Below the pieces are notes generated by a model. It made no database searches and was not told where the DNA came from. It saw only the letters and a list, made by a program, of their open reading frames with translations. 44,312 bases of DNA from Bacteroidales bacterium (lineage in GTDB: Bacteria; Bacteroidota; Bacteroidia; Bacteroidales; UBA932), in contig JAFZOU010000089.1 of the NCBI GenBank assembly GCA_017550525.1, positions 1 to 44,312 of the forward strand, read 5' to 3'. Position 1 is the first letter of the stretch. Every line of letters starts with the position of its first letter. Below, one piece after another: positions 32,945 through 41,480 of the stretch. The translations under genes and the position numbers were made by a program.

Positions 32945-34221
32945 AAAAAGCCCTTCTTGTCTTAGGTCTTATTGCCCTGGTTTCATGCCAGAAGCATATA
33001 ACTGTCACTGACCCCATAACAGTGGAGTCCCCAAATCCTACCAGGCAGATCACCAAGGTAACTCTCACGGATACTGAGCAGGGCTATATGGCTGCCGGGA
33101 ATGCCATGGCGTTCCGTTTCATGGATAAGGTATATGACGGGAGTAACCTTATTGTCTCCCCGCTCAGCCTCCAGTACGCCCTGGCTATGACCGCAAACGG
33201 TGCCAGCGGTGAAACCCTTCAGGAGATCATAGACTTTCTGGGTTACGGTGAAGAGGGCGTAGATGCCCTCAATGCCTACAGCCGTAAACTCCTGGAGCAG
33301 CTCCCGGCAGTGGACCTGGATGTGACCTTAAAGCTCACGGATGCCATCCTTGTAAATGACCAGTTCCCGCTTCTTCCCGCTTTCAAGGAAAACGTTCAGT
33401 CCAACTACTACGCAGCCGTGGAGAGCATGCCGTTCACAAATCCGGATTATACGGCTGCCAGAATCAATGAATGGGCAAGCCGCTCCACAAACGGCTTCAT
33501 AGACAAGGTCCTTGATCCCTCAGAACTGTCCCCGGATGCCGTGGCATACCTTATGAACGCCCTGTATTTCAAGGCAAAATGGGCAGGGAGTGATTATTCT
33601 CCTATGTTCAGGGAGCACGCCACCTATCAGGAAGATTTCACGCTTACTGACGGCTCAAAGAAGAAGGTGGACATGATGCACAACGTCAAGGACCACCGTT
33701 ATGCCATAAGGGACGGCTACAAGGTGCTGGCTCTCCCTTACGCGGGTCACAAATACTATATGTACATCCTTCTCCCTGACGGGAATGACGTGAAACCGCT
33801 CCTTGAAAAGCTTGCGGCAACGCCATGGGGAGAGATTACAGGCAGCCTTCTTGGTGATGCTGAGGTAACTCTCAAACTTCCCAAATTTGAGATAGAGAAT
33901 AAGATTTATCTTAAGGAAACACTTGAAGCCCTTGGCGTGAAAAAGGCTTTCAAGGGGAGTGTGGCCCAGTTTGACCATATGTTTGAACCGAAGCCAGGCT
34001 GGTATTACTGGATAGAGAAAGTTATCCAGAAGGCCAGGATAAAAGTTTCAGAATGGGGTACTGAAGCCGCCGCCGTCACGGTAGTGGAGATGGTTGGGGA
34101 GTCAGCCATGGCGCCAGAACCCAAGAGGATAGACTTTTTTGCCGATCACCCCTTTGTGTACGTGATTGGAGAAGCCACTTCCGGCGCAATTCTTTTTGAA
34201 GGAGTTTATACAGGAAAATAA
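32941..34221 (+). CDS. Serpin-family protease inhibitor, lipoprotein
   Basis: A 426-residue serpin with lipoprotein signal MKKALLVLGLIALVSCQ (Cys near residue 16), placing it in the envelope or on the surface. The core includes NLIVSPLSLQYALAMTANGASGETLQEI, NALYFKAKWA and the C-terminal FFADHPFVYVIGEATSGAILFEGVY. The reactive-loop hinge is EWGTEAAAVT at about 371-380, close to the inhibitory consensus of small residues, so it is probably a true inhibitor. Counting from the hinge puts the scissile bond near Glu387-Ser388. Gut bacterial serpins block host proteases such as elastase; the target here is unknown. It overlaps pnuC and queD, forming an operon. Confidence 0.95.
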   Translation: MKKALLVLGLIALVSCQKHITVTDPITVESPNPTRQITKVTLTDTEQGYMAAGNAMAFRFMDKVYDGSNLIVSPLSLQYALAMTANGASGETLQEIIDFLGYGEEGVDALNAYSRKLLEQLPAVDLDVTLKLTDAILVNDQFPLLPAFKENVQSNYYAAVESMPFTNPDYTAARINEWASRSTNGFIDKVLDPSELSPDAVAYLMNALYFKAKWAGSDYSPMFREHATYQEDFTLTDGSKKKVDMMHNVKDHRYAIRDGYKVLALPYAGHKYYMYILLPDGNDVKPLLEKLAATPWGEITGSLLGDAEVTLKLPKFEIENKIYLKETLEALGVKKAFKGSVAQFDHMFEPKPGWYYWIEKVIQKARIKVSEWGTEAAAVTVVEMVGESAMAPEPKRIDFFADHPFVYVIGEATSGAILFEGVYTGK

Positions 34222-34550
34222 TGTACTACGTTTGTAAAAGACTTGAAATAGCCGGGGCCCACGCCCTCAAGCTCTCCTATGAGAGCAAGTGCGAGGACCT
34301 TCACGGCCACAACTGGATAGTCAAGATCTACTGCAAGAGCGAAACCCTCAACGCAGACGGTATGGTGACGGATTTCACGCACATAAAGCGTGACATAGCC
34401 GGTGCCCTTGACCACAAGAATCTCAACGACATCCTGCCTTTCAACCCCACCGCGGAAAACATAGCCCGCTGGATATGTGACCACGTGGAGAACGCCTACC
34501 GTGTGGAGGTATGGGAAAGCGAGATGAACATGGCGGCATATGAACGCTAG
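34221..34550 (+). CDS. queD: 6-carboxy-5,6,7,8-tetrahydropterin synthase (QueD/PTPS family)
   Basis: A 109-residue T-fold enzyme of queuosine synthesis making 6-carboxytetrahydropterin. The catalytic and zinc region is GAHALKLSYESKCEDLHGHNW, with Cys in KCEDLHGH and His ligands; GMVTDFTHIKRDI and NPTAENIARWI are conserved. The C-terminus is shorter than typical, but the core is intact. Its ATG overlaps the serpin TAA by one base. Confidence 0.93.
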   Translation: MYYVCKRLEIAGAHALKLSYESKCEDLHGHNWIVKIYCKSETLNADGMVTDFTHIKRDIAGALDHKNLNDILPFNPTAENIARWICDHVENAYRVEVWESEMNMAAYER

Positions 34551-34561
34551 CCAAAATTTAG

Positions 34562-34569
34562 TATCTTTG
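34562..34569 (+). promoter_or_regulatory. -7 box for the FKBP gene
   Basis: TATCTTTG matches TAnnTTTG, 19 bases before the ATG at 34589. Confidence 0.6.
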
Positions 34570-34588
34570 TAAACACAACATCTACTAT

Positions 34589-35191
34589 ATGGATAAGAAA
34601 TCTTATGCATTCGGAATGAGCGTTGCCTCCAGCTTCTATCAGCAGGGCATACGCGTCCCCAACGTTGAAGACTTCCTTGCAGGCCTCAAGGCCATGCTTA
34701 CCGGCGCCAAACCCGCAATCTCCCTGGAGGAGGCCGGAGAGGCCCTGGAGGCATTCTACAATGAACTTGAGAGTGAATCGGCCGAAAGAAACGCCGCCGC
34801 AGGCGCAGCCGCTAAGGAAGAAGGAGAGAAATTCCTTGCCTCCATGGCAAAGGACCCCGCCGTGAAAGCCACCGGCAGCGGCCTCATGTATAAAGTCATC
34901 AAGGAAGGCACCGGAAAGAAGCCCAAGGCTACGGACAAGGTGTACTGCCACTATGAGGGCACCTTCCCCAACGGCCAGGTCTTTGACTCCTCCTACAAGA
35001 GGGGAGAGCCTATCGAGTTTGGTCTCAATCAGGTTATCAAGGGCTGGACTGAGGGCCTTCAGCTTATGAGTGAAGGCGCAAAGTATGAGCTCTATCTGCC
35101 ATACCACCTCGCTTACGGAGACCGCGGTACCGGCGGAATCCCTCCCTACAGCGCCCTCAAATTCGTTGTGGAACTCATAGAGGTCCGTTAA
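34589..35191 (+). CDS. FKBP-type peptidyl-prolyl isomerase
   Basis: A 200-residue FkpA/Mip-like isomerase. The N-terminal helical region (about 1-85) is a dimerisation-type domain; the FKBP domain follows with YKVIKEGTGKKPKATDKVYCHYEGTFPNGQVFDSSYKRGEPIEFGLNQVIKGWTEGLQLM and PYHLAYGDRGTGGIPPYSALKFVVEL. No signal peptide is seen, so it is probably cytosolic, unlike many FkpA proteins. It lies four bases before recR. Confidence 0.94.
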   Translation: MDKKSYAFGMSVASSFYQQGIRVPNVEDFLAGLKAMLTGAKPAISLEEAGEALEAFYNELESESAERNAAAGAAAKEEGEKFLASMAKDPAVKATGSGLMYKVIKEGTGKKPKATDKVYCHYEGTFPNGQVFDSSYKRGEPIEFGLNQVIKGWTEGLQLMSEGAKYELYLPYHLAYGDRGTGGIPPYSALKFVVELIEVR

Positions 35192-35195
35192 ACAG

Positions 35196-35807
35196 TTGCC
35201 TTACAAGGAAACATACCCGTCGGCCCTGCTTACAGAGGCCGTGGAAGCCATAAGCTCACTCCCCGGAGTGGGCCGCCGCAGTGCGCTGCGCCTGGCTCTC
35301 CACCTCCTCAGGCAACCCCAGGCCAACGTCCATCATTTCACGGAAGCCATTGACAGGCTGCGGGATGATGTGAAGTACTGCAAGTGCTGCCGCATGATTT
35401 CTGACGAAGACGTCTGCTCAATCTGTTCAGATTCCAAACGTGACCACCGCACCATCTGCGTTGTGGAAAGCGTCCGTGATGTCATGAGCATAGAGGCAAC
35501 CGGCCAGTACCACGGGGTGTATCACGTCCTTGGAGGCATAATATCGCCCATCCAGGGTATCGGCCCTTCAGACCTTACCATCAAGGAACTTGTGGAAAGG
35601 GTTAAGGATGCCGATGAGTTAATCCTTGCCTTAAGCGGAGACGTGGAAGGGGAGACCACCGCCTTCTATGTGTACAGGCAGATAGAAAGCTCCGCCGTAA
35701 AAGTAACAACGCTAGCCCGCGGCCTTGGCTTTGGGGACGACCTTGAGTATGCCGATTCCCTGACCCTCGGCCGGTCAATACTAAACCGACAAACCTTTAA
35801 ACCATGA
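35196..35807 (+). CDS. recR: Recombination protein RecR
   Basis: A 203-residue RecF-pathway protein that loads RecA with RecO. It has an N-terminal helix-hairpin-helix (LPGVGRRSALRLALHLL), a four-Cys zinc finger (CKCCRMISDEDVCSIC) and a Toprim domain (TICVVESVRDVMSIEATGQYHGVYHVLGG). Start: TTG at 35196, because it gives the conserved N-terminus (YPSALLTEAVEAI) and no ATG or GTG is available before it in frame. Confidence 0.95.
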   Translation: MPYKETYPSALLTEAVEAISSLPGVGRRSALRLALHLLRQPQANVHHFTEAIDRLRDDVKYCKCCRMISDEDVCSICSDSKRDHRTICVVESVRDVMSIEATGQYHGVYHVLGGIISPIQGIGPSDLTIKELVERVKDADELILALSGDVEGETTAFYVYRQIESSAVKVTTLARGLGFGDDLEYADSLTLGRSILNRQTFKP

Positions 35808-36964
35808 ATCCAGAAGCATCACGCTGCCTCCTGTGCAAAAAACCAAAATGCGCCATGGAGGGCTGCCCTATACATACCCCCGTTCCAGAATGCATGGCCC
35901 TTTACCGTGAAGGCCGCCTGAAGGAAGCCGGAGCCCTTCTGTTCCGGAACAACCCCTTGAGCGCCGTTACCTCACTTGTCTGCGACTGGCAGAAGTTCTG
36001 TTACGGCCACTGCGTCCTGAATGTGAAGAAGCAGGCGGTGCGCTGGTATGAGATAGAGCAGGAGATATCATCGGCCTACCTTTTCGGCCATGTACTGGAG
36101 CGCCACTCCCTGGAGCATTCCTATGACCGCGTGGCCATAGTGGGAGCCGGTCCCGCCGGAATTGCCGCCGCCATCTGGCTGTACCAGACCGGCGCGGAGG
36201 TAACCATGTTTGACGCCAATCCCCGTATGGGCGGCGTCCTCCGTTACGGCATCCCCGCTTTCCGCCTGGACCGCAAATACTGCGACGCCTACGAGAAGAT
36301 GCTCCTTGACGCCGGCGTGGAGTTCAGGGAGAACGTGGAAATCGGCAAAGATATTACCATTGCCGATTTATCGGCCGAATACGACGCAGTCCTTGTAGCC
36401 GCCGGCGCGGAGTATCCCTCCACCCTTGGCATCCCCGGAGAGTCACGTGCCGTGCAGGCTCTGCCTTTCCTGAAGAATCCATCGGCCTATAAACTTGGAA
36501 AGAAAGTGATTGTGATTGGCGGCGGAAACGTTGCCATGGACGCCTGCCGCACCGCCGTGAGGATGGGTGCGGAAACCTGGGTGTACTACCGCAAGACCTT
36601 CGAGAACATGCCCGCCAACCCTCTTGAGGTGCAGGCTGCAAAGGCCGATGGCGTCCAGTTCAAGGTGTTCCAGGCCCCAGTGGAGATTAAGGAAGGCGGC
36701 GTAGTGTTCTGCGACTGCAAGAACGTTATCCCGGAAGACGGCGGCCGCGTTGTCACCAAGATACTCAAGGGCACTGAGCATTTTGTGGAGTGCGACACCC
36801 TCCTTACCGCCATCAGCGAGAAACCGGATCCCGTACTTACCGTTGAGGCTCAGCCATACCACAACGTGTTCCTTGCCGGAGACTTCATGAGCGGCCCGGC
36901 AACCGTTGTAGAGGCCGTCAGGAGCGCCCACACTGCCGTAGAGAACATCCTCGAGAGCTTATGA
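35804..36964 (+). CDS. GltD-like NAD(P)/FAD oxidoreductase with iron-sulfur N-terminus
   Basis: A 386-residue protein resembling the glutamate synthase small subunit. The N-terminus carries Cys clusters CLLCKKPKCAMEGCPIHTPVPE and DWQKFCYGHCVLN for two [4Fe-4S] centres, followed by FAD site VAIVGAGPAGIAAAIWLYQTG and NADPH site VIVIGGGNVAMDACRTAVRMGAE. No large GltB partner is in the window, and the protein is shorter than GltD (about 480), so it may serve another redox partner. It overlaps recR and queC by four bases each. Confidence 0.9.
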   Translation: MNPEASRCLLCKKPKCAMEGCPIHTPVPECMALYREGRLKEAGALLFRNNPLSAVTSLVCDWQKFCYGHCVLNVKKQAVRWYEIEQEISSAYLFGHVLERHSLEHSYDRVAIVGAGPAGIAAAIWLYQTGAEVTMFDANPRMGGVLRYGIPAFRLDRKYCDAYEKMLLDAGVEFRENVEIGKDITIADLSAEYDAVLVAAGAEYPSTLGIPGESRAVQALPFLKNPSAYKLGKKVIVIGGGNVAMDACRTAVRMGAETWVYYRKTFENMPANPLEVQAAKADGVQFKVFQAPVEIKEGGVVFCDCKNVIPEDGGRVVTKILKGTEHFVECDTLLTAISEKPDPVLTVEAQPYHNVFLAGDFMSGPATVVEAVRSAHTAVENILESL

Positions 36965-37602
36965 GGGCGGTCTTAGTATATTCCGGAGGCCTTGACAGCA
37001 CTACGCTTCTTTATGAATATAAGGACAGCATAGCTCTGGCGGTTTCCTTCGACTACGGCTCAAAGCACAATAAGCGTGAGCTGGAGTATGCAACCATAAA
37101 TTGCAAGCGCCTTGGGATAAGGCATCTTGTTATACCGCTTGAGTTCATGGGCCGATATTTCAAGAGTGACCTCCTGATTGGCGGCGGGGACATCCCTGAG
37201 GGCTCCTATGCCGATGAAAACATGAAAAGCACCGTGGTGCCGTTCCGTAACGGTATCATGCTCTCCATTGCCGCCGGTCTTGCCGAAAGCTATGAACTTG
37301 ACACAATAATGCTGGCAAACCACAGCGGAGACCACGCCATCTACCCGGATTGCCGCCCGGAGTTCATTGAAGGTATGGCCGCTGCCGTTGAGGCGGGCAC
37401 GTACAACGGCGTAAAGGTGGTTTCACCCTACTGTAACATGACTAAGCGTGACATTGCCCTCCGCGGCCGTGAGCTTGGAGTGGATTATTCCCTTACTTAT
37501 TCCTGCTACAAAGGCGGTGAGAAGCACTGCGGCAAGTGCGGCACCTGCACAGAAAGAAAAGAAGCCCTTGAGGGCTTCGATCCAACGGAGTATTCAGAGT
37601 AG
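36961..37602 (+). CDS. queC: 7-cyano-7-deazaguanine synthase
   Basis: A 213-residue ATP-dependent enzyme converting carboxydeazaguanine to preQ0. PP-loop YSGGLDSTTLL is at residues 7-17; ANHSGDHAIYPDCRPEF and the C-terminal zinc site YSCYKGGEKHCGKCGTCTERKEA are diagnostic. It is last in the FKBP-recR-oxidoreductase-queC run. The 3' end overlaps the convergent corA by nine bases. Confidence 0.96.
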   Translation: MRAVLVYSGGLDSTTLLYEYKDSIALAVSFDYGSKHNKRELEYATINCKRLGIRHLVIPLEFMGRYFKSDLLIGGGDIPEGSYADENMKSTVVPFRNGIMLSIAAGLAESYELDTIMLANHSGDHAIYPDCRPEFIEGMAAAVEAGTYNGVKVVSPYCNMTKRDIALRGRELGVDYSLTYSCYKGGEKHCGKCGTCTERKEALEGFDPTEYSE

Positions 37603-38559
37603 TTTCTTCCGGCGGAAGAGTACAAATACCAGAAGGCAGCTCAAGGCCATCAGGGCCACTATGATTACCCAGTTCCAGAAATTGGCATTGGGGTCATCGG
37701 CATTGATCATTGGAAGTCTCACGTTCATGCCGTAGAAGCCGGCGATGAGGGTTGGAGGCATCAGGAACACGCTCACTACGGCCAGGATTTTCATAATCTT
37801 GTTCTGCTCCAGATTGATAAGACCAACTACGGTATCCTGAAGATACTCAAGACGCTCGAAGCAGAAGTTGGTGTGGCTGAGAAGTGAAGAGATATCCTGC
37901 AGGAGAACGTTGAGGCGGTTCTCAAGGCTGCGGGGCACCTTAGTGGAGCGCATGAGGTTGGAGATAAGGCGCTGCTTATCAACCACGTTCTCACGCACCA
38001 CCATGGTGTTTTCCTGCATCTGGGAAATGTCAATCAGGAGTTCCTGGTCTATGTCTTCCTGGTCGTTGATCTGTTTGGCGTACTGGGAGATTTCCTTTGA
38101 GAGGAGCTCAATCATATCGGCATCAAGGTCTACACGTTGATCCAGGATGGAAGCAAAAACGCTGAACCCTGAAGGATACTGTTTGGGATTTACCTGCATC
38201 CTTCTCTGAAGGTCCGTGAAAGAACGAAGGGGGACCTCACGGAGCGTAGTGAGGGTATCGTCCACGATTGTGAACGACACAGCCTGCTCACCGTACTCTT
38301 CCGGACCGGGGGTAAGGAAGTTGGTGTTTGCAAATATGGCATCATCCGTCTCAAAGTAACGGGATGATGACTCAATTTCCTCAGCTTGCGCACGGGACTG
38401 GATTTCTGTGCCCAGAAAGCCCTCCACGGCACGTTTTTCCGCACCGGTGGGCTGGACAAGGTCAATCCATACCACGTCTTCAAGCTTGATTGCAGGGAAA
38501 TCTTTCTCCGACTGGGAGAGGAGAATTTTTCCGTTTTCCTTGTAGAAGATACTCAGCAT
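37594..38559 (-). CDS. corA: CorA-family magnesium/divalent cation transporter
   Basis: A 321-residue protein. The large N-terminal cytosolic domain ends in a long helix, then two transmembrane helices: IMKILAVVSVFLMPPTLIAGF followed by the YGMN signature and WVIIVALMALSCLLVFVLF. The GMN motif after TM1 identifies the CorA pore. The C-terminus is basic (RRKKLL), as usual. A promoter box lies about 90 bases upstream. Confidence 0.94.
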   Translation of the reverse strand: MLSIFYKENGKILLSQSEKDFPAIKLEDVVWIDLVQPTGAEKRAVEGFLGTEIQSRAQAEEIESSSRYFETDDAIFANTNFLTPGPEEYGEQAVSFTIVDDTLTTLREVPLRSFTDLQRRMQVNPKQYPSGFSVFASILDQRVDLDADMIELLSKEISQYAKQINDQEDIDQELLIDISQMQENTMVVRENVVDKQRLISNLMRSTKVPRSLENRLNVLLQDISSLLSHTNFCFERLEYLQDTVVGLINLEQNKIMKILAVVSVFLMPPTLIAGFYGMNVRLPMINADDPNANFWNWVIIVALMALSCLLVFVLFRRKKLL

Positions 38560-38647
38560 ATCTCTTGTCTTTGTTTTAGCTCCGGGCCAGTCGCACCGGA
38601 TGGAGTTTATACCTATAACCAGCTGACATTACGGAAAAGTCAGCCTG

Positions 38648-38655
38648 CAAAAGTA
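38648..38655 (-). promoter_or_regulatory. -7 box for corA
   Basis: Minus-strand TACTTTTG fits TAnnTTTG, leaving an untranslated leader of about 85 bases, longer than for most genes here. Confidence 0.45.
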
Positions 38656-38683
38656 CGTAAAAAAACTGAAAAAGCAAGAATTT

Positions 38684-39451
38684 TTATTCCACGTTGGCCT
38701 CAAAGGTTTTTTGCCAGATGATGGTTGGAGAGCCGAAACCGGGGAAGTCTCTTTTGACAACGGCGTAGGTGAGGGCCACGGGGAACTTCCCGTCGGAGTT
38801 GTTGTCGTAGATGATATCGCAACCTTCTTTGATGAAACTGATGGCGTCTTCAGTGTCTTTCCAGGGACGGGTTGTGAGGGCGGCGGCACCGGTGTTGGGG
38901 TCTGTGGTGTCCAGGAAATCTTTGAAGGCCTGCTTGACGGCTAAATAGGACTGGCCGCATTCTTTGTAGAGATCTGTTCCCCTCTGGTCTGCCATCTTTT
39001 CCTTGAAGGCGGCATAAGCTTCATCGTAGTTTGATGTGTATGAGAAGAAGGCATACTTTGTGAACATGGCATCACCCATCTCATACACGGCAATGGTATC
39101 CTTGACTATGGTAATGGGAGGCTCCGGATTCACGGACTGTTTTATGAGAAGATAGCGCAGATACACGCTTTCCTTTCCAAGTTCTTCGTACTTTTTCACA
39201 ACTTCGCTGCATGCAGCCATCTTGGCCTGGTCCTGGGGAACGGAGGAGGGAGTGCTGTAGGCATTTTCCTGGCAGCCTACTGCCTTGCAAAGCTCATCAA
39301 AGATTTTGTTGGCGTCTTCACGGATCCCGTAGGAATAGTATTTTTCGTAGGTTACAATGTACTCGTACGTCTTGACGTATCTGGTGATGGGCTGGCAGGA
39401 GACCAGCGTGCATAGTGCCGCAATGGCTGCAAAAAGAACAGTTTTCTTCAT
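38684..39451 (-). CDS. Uncharacterised lipoprotein
   Basis: A 255-residue protein with lipoprotein signal MKKTVLFAAIAALCTLVSCQ (Cys19). The mature part is acidic, mostly helical, and rich in Tyr (YVKTYEYIVTYEKYYSYGIRED). It ends without any recognised motif. I do not recognise a family. The start at 39451 was chosen since it begins the signal peptide; the upstream in-frame start reads through the promoter region. No neighbour on the same strand suggests a function. Confidence 0.8.
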   Translation of the reverse strand: MKKTVLFAAIAALCTLVSCQPITRYVKTYEYIVTYEKYYSYGIREDANKIFDELCKAVGCQENAYSTPSSVPQDQAKMAACSEVVKKYEELGKESVYLRYLLIKQSVNPEPPITIVKDTIAVYEMGDAMFTKYAFFSYTSNYDEAYAAFKEKMADQRGTDLYKECGQSYLAVKQAFKDFLDTTDPNTGAAALTTRPWKDTEDAISFIKEGCDIIYDNNSDGKFPVALTYAVVKRDFPGFGSPTIIWQKTFEANVE

Positions 39452-39472
39452 AGTGGTAAGAATTAACTCTCG

Positions 39473-39480
39473 CAAAGATA
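39473..39480 (-). promoter_or_regulatory. -7 box for the lipoprotein at 38684
   Basis: Minus-strand TATCTTTG matches TAnnTTTG, 21 bases before the start codon. Confidence 0.6.
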
Positions 39481-39543
39481 CAAAAAACTATATAATGTTG
39501 TACACTGCGGCCAAAGCTGTTTCAGGGGCATTTCCACCATTTG

Positions 39544-39579
39544 GGGTGGTGTTTTTTATGATTATAACACCGAAATTTG
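39544..39579 (+). promoter_or_regulatory. Shared regulatory element, copy 1 (before small LuxR gene)
   Basis: GGGTGGTGTTTTTTA, 13 bases, GAAATTTG. The same two blocks with the same 13-base spacing occur at 43467-43502 before the double-zinc-ribbon gene. GAAATTTG is a weak form of the -7 box (GA in place of TA), which fits an activator-dependent promoter. The first block is the likely activator site. Confidence 0.7.
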
Positions 39580-39601
39580 CAACCATCAGATGTGAGAGCC
39601 T

Positions 39602-39796
39602 ATGAAACTGAACGACAGGGAACTGGAGATAGTGCGTCAGATAGCGGCGGGAAAAACCACCGCCGAAATTGCCGCAAACCTTTCTCTGAGCCCGGAAACC
39701 ATCAAATGGTACCGTAAAAAACTTCTGGCCAAATTCGAGGCCGGCAACTCCGCCATGATGGTAAAGATGGCCTCTGAGGCCGGGCTGCTGTTCTGA
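39602..39796 (+). CDS. Free-standing LuxR-type HTH protein (64 residues)
   Basis: The whole protein is one GerE/LuxR DNA-binding domain: LNDRELEIVRQIAAGKTTAEIAANLSLSPETIKWYRKKLLAKFE. It has no sensor or receiver domain. The recognition-helix stretch SLSPETIKWYRKK is identical to that of the TPR-LuxR regulator at 42193-43395, so both probably bind the same DNA. It is preceded by the shared promoter element and lies 24 bases before a 47-residue peptide gene, so it appears to lead the operon with the fimbrillin-like lipoprotein. It could be an activator, or a competitor of the larger protein. Confidence 0.88.
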   Translation: MKLNDRELEIVRQIAAGKTTAEIAANLSLSPETIKWYRKKLLAKFEAGNSAMMVKMASEAGLLF

Positions 39797-39820
39797 AATT
39801 ATCTATAAACGTACACATAT

Positions 39821-39964
39821 ATGAAAGCACAAAAACAAAACAGCTTGAATTATCAGGCTCCGGATTGCGATGTGGTCCAGCTGCAAACGGAGAAAAACAC
39901 CATGCAAATTATTTCAGACCCTAATGACTATGAAAACGGAGGTTCCGGCTTTGATTTGGACTAA
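39821..39964 (+). CDS. 47-residue peptide in operon with fimbrillin-like lipoprotein
   Basis: A short ORF beginning MKAQKQNSLNYQAPDCDVVQ and ending in DPNDYENGGSGFDLD. It has a Lys/Gln-rich start, one Cys, and an acidic tail with a Gly-Gly motif. It lies between the small LuxR gene and the lipoprotein, with a single base between its TAA and the next ATG. Comparable short proteins with an Ala/Pro-Glu/Asp...Val start and a variable tail often precede fimbrillin-like genes in Bacteroidales; their function is unknown. A secreted or modified peptide is possible but not shown. Confidence 0.72.
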   Translation: MKAQKQNSLNYQAPDCDVVQLQTEKNTMQIISDPNDYENGGSGFDLD

Positions 39965-39965
39965 T

Positions 39966-41462
39966 ATGAAAAAGATAGTATTCAGCCTTGCCGTTTTAGC
40001 GGCAATTATAACTGCCTGCACAGTTAAGAATAATCCTGTTATTCCGGAGGATAACCCTGCTCCCGGAGAAGAAACTATTGTTCCTGAAGAACCGGCTGCA
40101 GAGGGTATTCCCTTTGTGGCAACGGTATCGGCCAGTCGTGAAGATCCCGAAACCCGTTCTATTGCCGAAAGCGGGTCCGACCTTGCAGTAAACTGGGCGG
40201 AGAACGAAGAAATTGCCCTTATCTATACCGCTGGCGGAACCCCTGTAAATACTACGGCAAGGGTTTCTTCAGTGGATTCGGGTACTGGTGCGGCTACAAT
40301 TACCGCATCTCTTGATGCCTCCGTAACTGACAATACTCCCGTCACTCTCATTTTCCCCGCATCCGTAGCAGATGGCACAACTGGCAATATCCTTTCCACG
40401 GCACTGAGCGCTCAGGACGGTGCTCTGAGCAACAACCGTGATATCAGAAAGGGCAGCGGCACTATCCGCGTCAGCGGTACCGCCACGCTCCAGGATGGAG
40501 CCACTCTTGTAGCCCAATACGCAATCTGTAAGTTTGAGATTAAGGATATTGATGGAAGTAATAACCTAAGCGTCAGTAGCTTTAAGGTAAAGGATGCATC
40601 AGGTAATGTCATAACAACCATAACGCCTTCTCCTGCCAGCAGTACTCTGTATGTTTCTCTCCCCGCATCATCTTCTCTCACATGGTTTGAAGCGGTTGCT
40701 TCCGGAAAGTCCTATGTCGCCAAAGCCACCGCGGGCCTTTCAGCAGGTGTTTTCTATACGCCCACGCTAAAAATGGCAACAATTGGCAACGTAATAGGAG
40801 CAAACTTTAAGTTCTACAAGGACAAGAACGCCGCAGTTTCCGCCGGTACCACCGCCGCCGCAATTATTGCCTATGTTGGTGATGACACCGCAGAGACTGG
40901 TTTCAAGAATGGTTTGGCAATCAGCATGAAGAACACTTCGGGTGCCACAGTCCAATGGTCCACTTCATCTACTGCGGTGAACCCCAATACTTATTCTACA
41001 GCTGCCTTGGCAATTGCTGCCAAGGAATCGGGCTCTTCATTGTCATCTGGTAGGGGTACTGATTCTTATCCGGCATTCAAAGCAGCCCTGGCAAACGACA
41101 TCTCTTTAGAGTCCGGCATATCTGCAACCGCTCCATCAGGCACCAGCGGCTGGTTCCTCGCATCTATGTTCCAGTGGAATAATATACTGAAGGGATTGGG
41201 CGGCGCTTCCACAGATATCAGTGGTGTTGTTAACAATGATTTCAAAATCGACAAGTACTACACCATTATTCAGGCCTCATGGAACGATGACAGTTATGTA
41301 ATACCACACCAGATAGGAAGGACAGGTTCGTATCTGGATAAATTCTGGACAAGTTCGGAAAGGTCTGCCGATTATGCCTGGGACTATTATGCACAGAACG
41401 GAACTGTTGTTGACAACTACAAAACTAATTATATGTCGGTCCGTGCCGCTCTGGCGTTCTAG
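39966..41462 (+). CDS. Fimbrillin-like surface lipoprotein
   Basis: A 498-residue lipoprotein (signal MKKIVFSLAVLAAIITACTV, Cys near 18). The N-terminal half resembles the fimbrillin/Mfa-like domain: PFVATVSASREDPETRSIAESGSDLAVNWAENEEIALIY, then Thr/Ser-rich beta strands. The C-terminal part (SGWFLASMFQWNNILKGLG, then YLDKFWTSSERSADYAWDYY) is like the DUF1566/Fib_succ-type module found in surface proteins. The ATG at 39966 begins the signal peptide. Fimbrillins are exported, cleaved and assembled on the outer surface; polymerisation has not been shown for this type. Codon use is more AT-rich than the housekeeping genes. Confidence 0.8.
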   Translation: MKKIVFSLAVLAAIITACTVKNNPVIPEDNPAPGEETIVPEEPAAEGIPFVATVSASREDPETRSIAESGSDLAVNWAENEEIALIYTAGGTPVNTTARVSSVDSGTGAATITASLDASVTDNTPVTLIFPASVADGTTGNILSTALSAQDGALSNNRDIRKGSGTIRVSGTATLQDGATLVAQYAICKFEIKDIDGSNNLSVSSFKVKDASGNVITTITPSPASSTLYVSLPASSSLTWFEAVASGKSYVAKATAGLSAGVFYTPTLKMATIGNVIGANFKFYKDKNAAVSAGTTAAAIIAYVGDDTAETGFKNGLAISMKNTSGATVQWSTSSTAVNPNTYSTAALAIAAKESGSSLSSGRGTDSYPAFKAALANDISLESGISATAPSGTSGWFLASMFQWNNILKGLGGASTDISGVVNNDFKIDKYYTIIQASWNDDSYVIPHQIGRTGSYLDKFWTSSERSADYAWDYYAQNGTVVDNYKTNYMSVRAALAF

Positions 41463-41480
41463 TTCTCTCCAAATAAACCT

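Noticed and set aside
39870-39965. N-terminal extension of the fimbrillin-like lipoprotein reading through the 47-residue peptide
   Set aside because: The extension is in another frame of the peptide gene and lacks protein character; the ATG at 39966 starts a clean lipoprotein signal.
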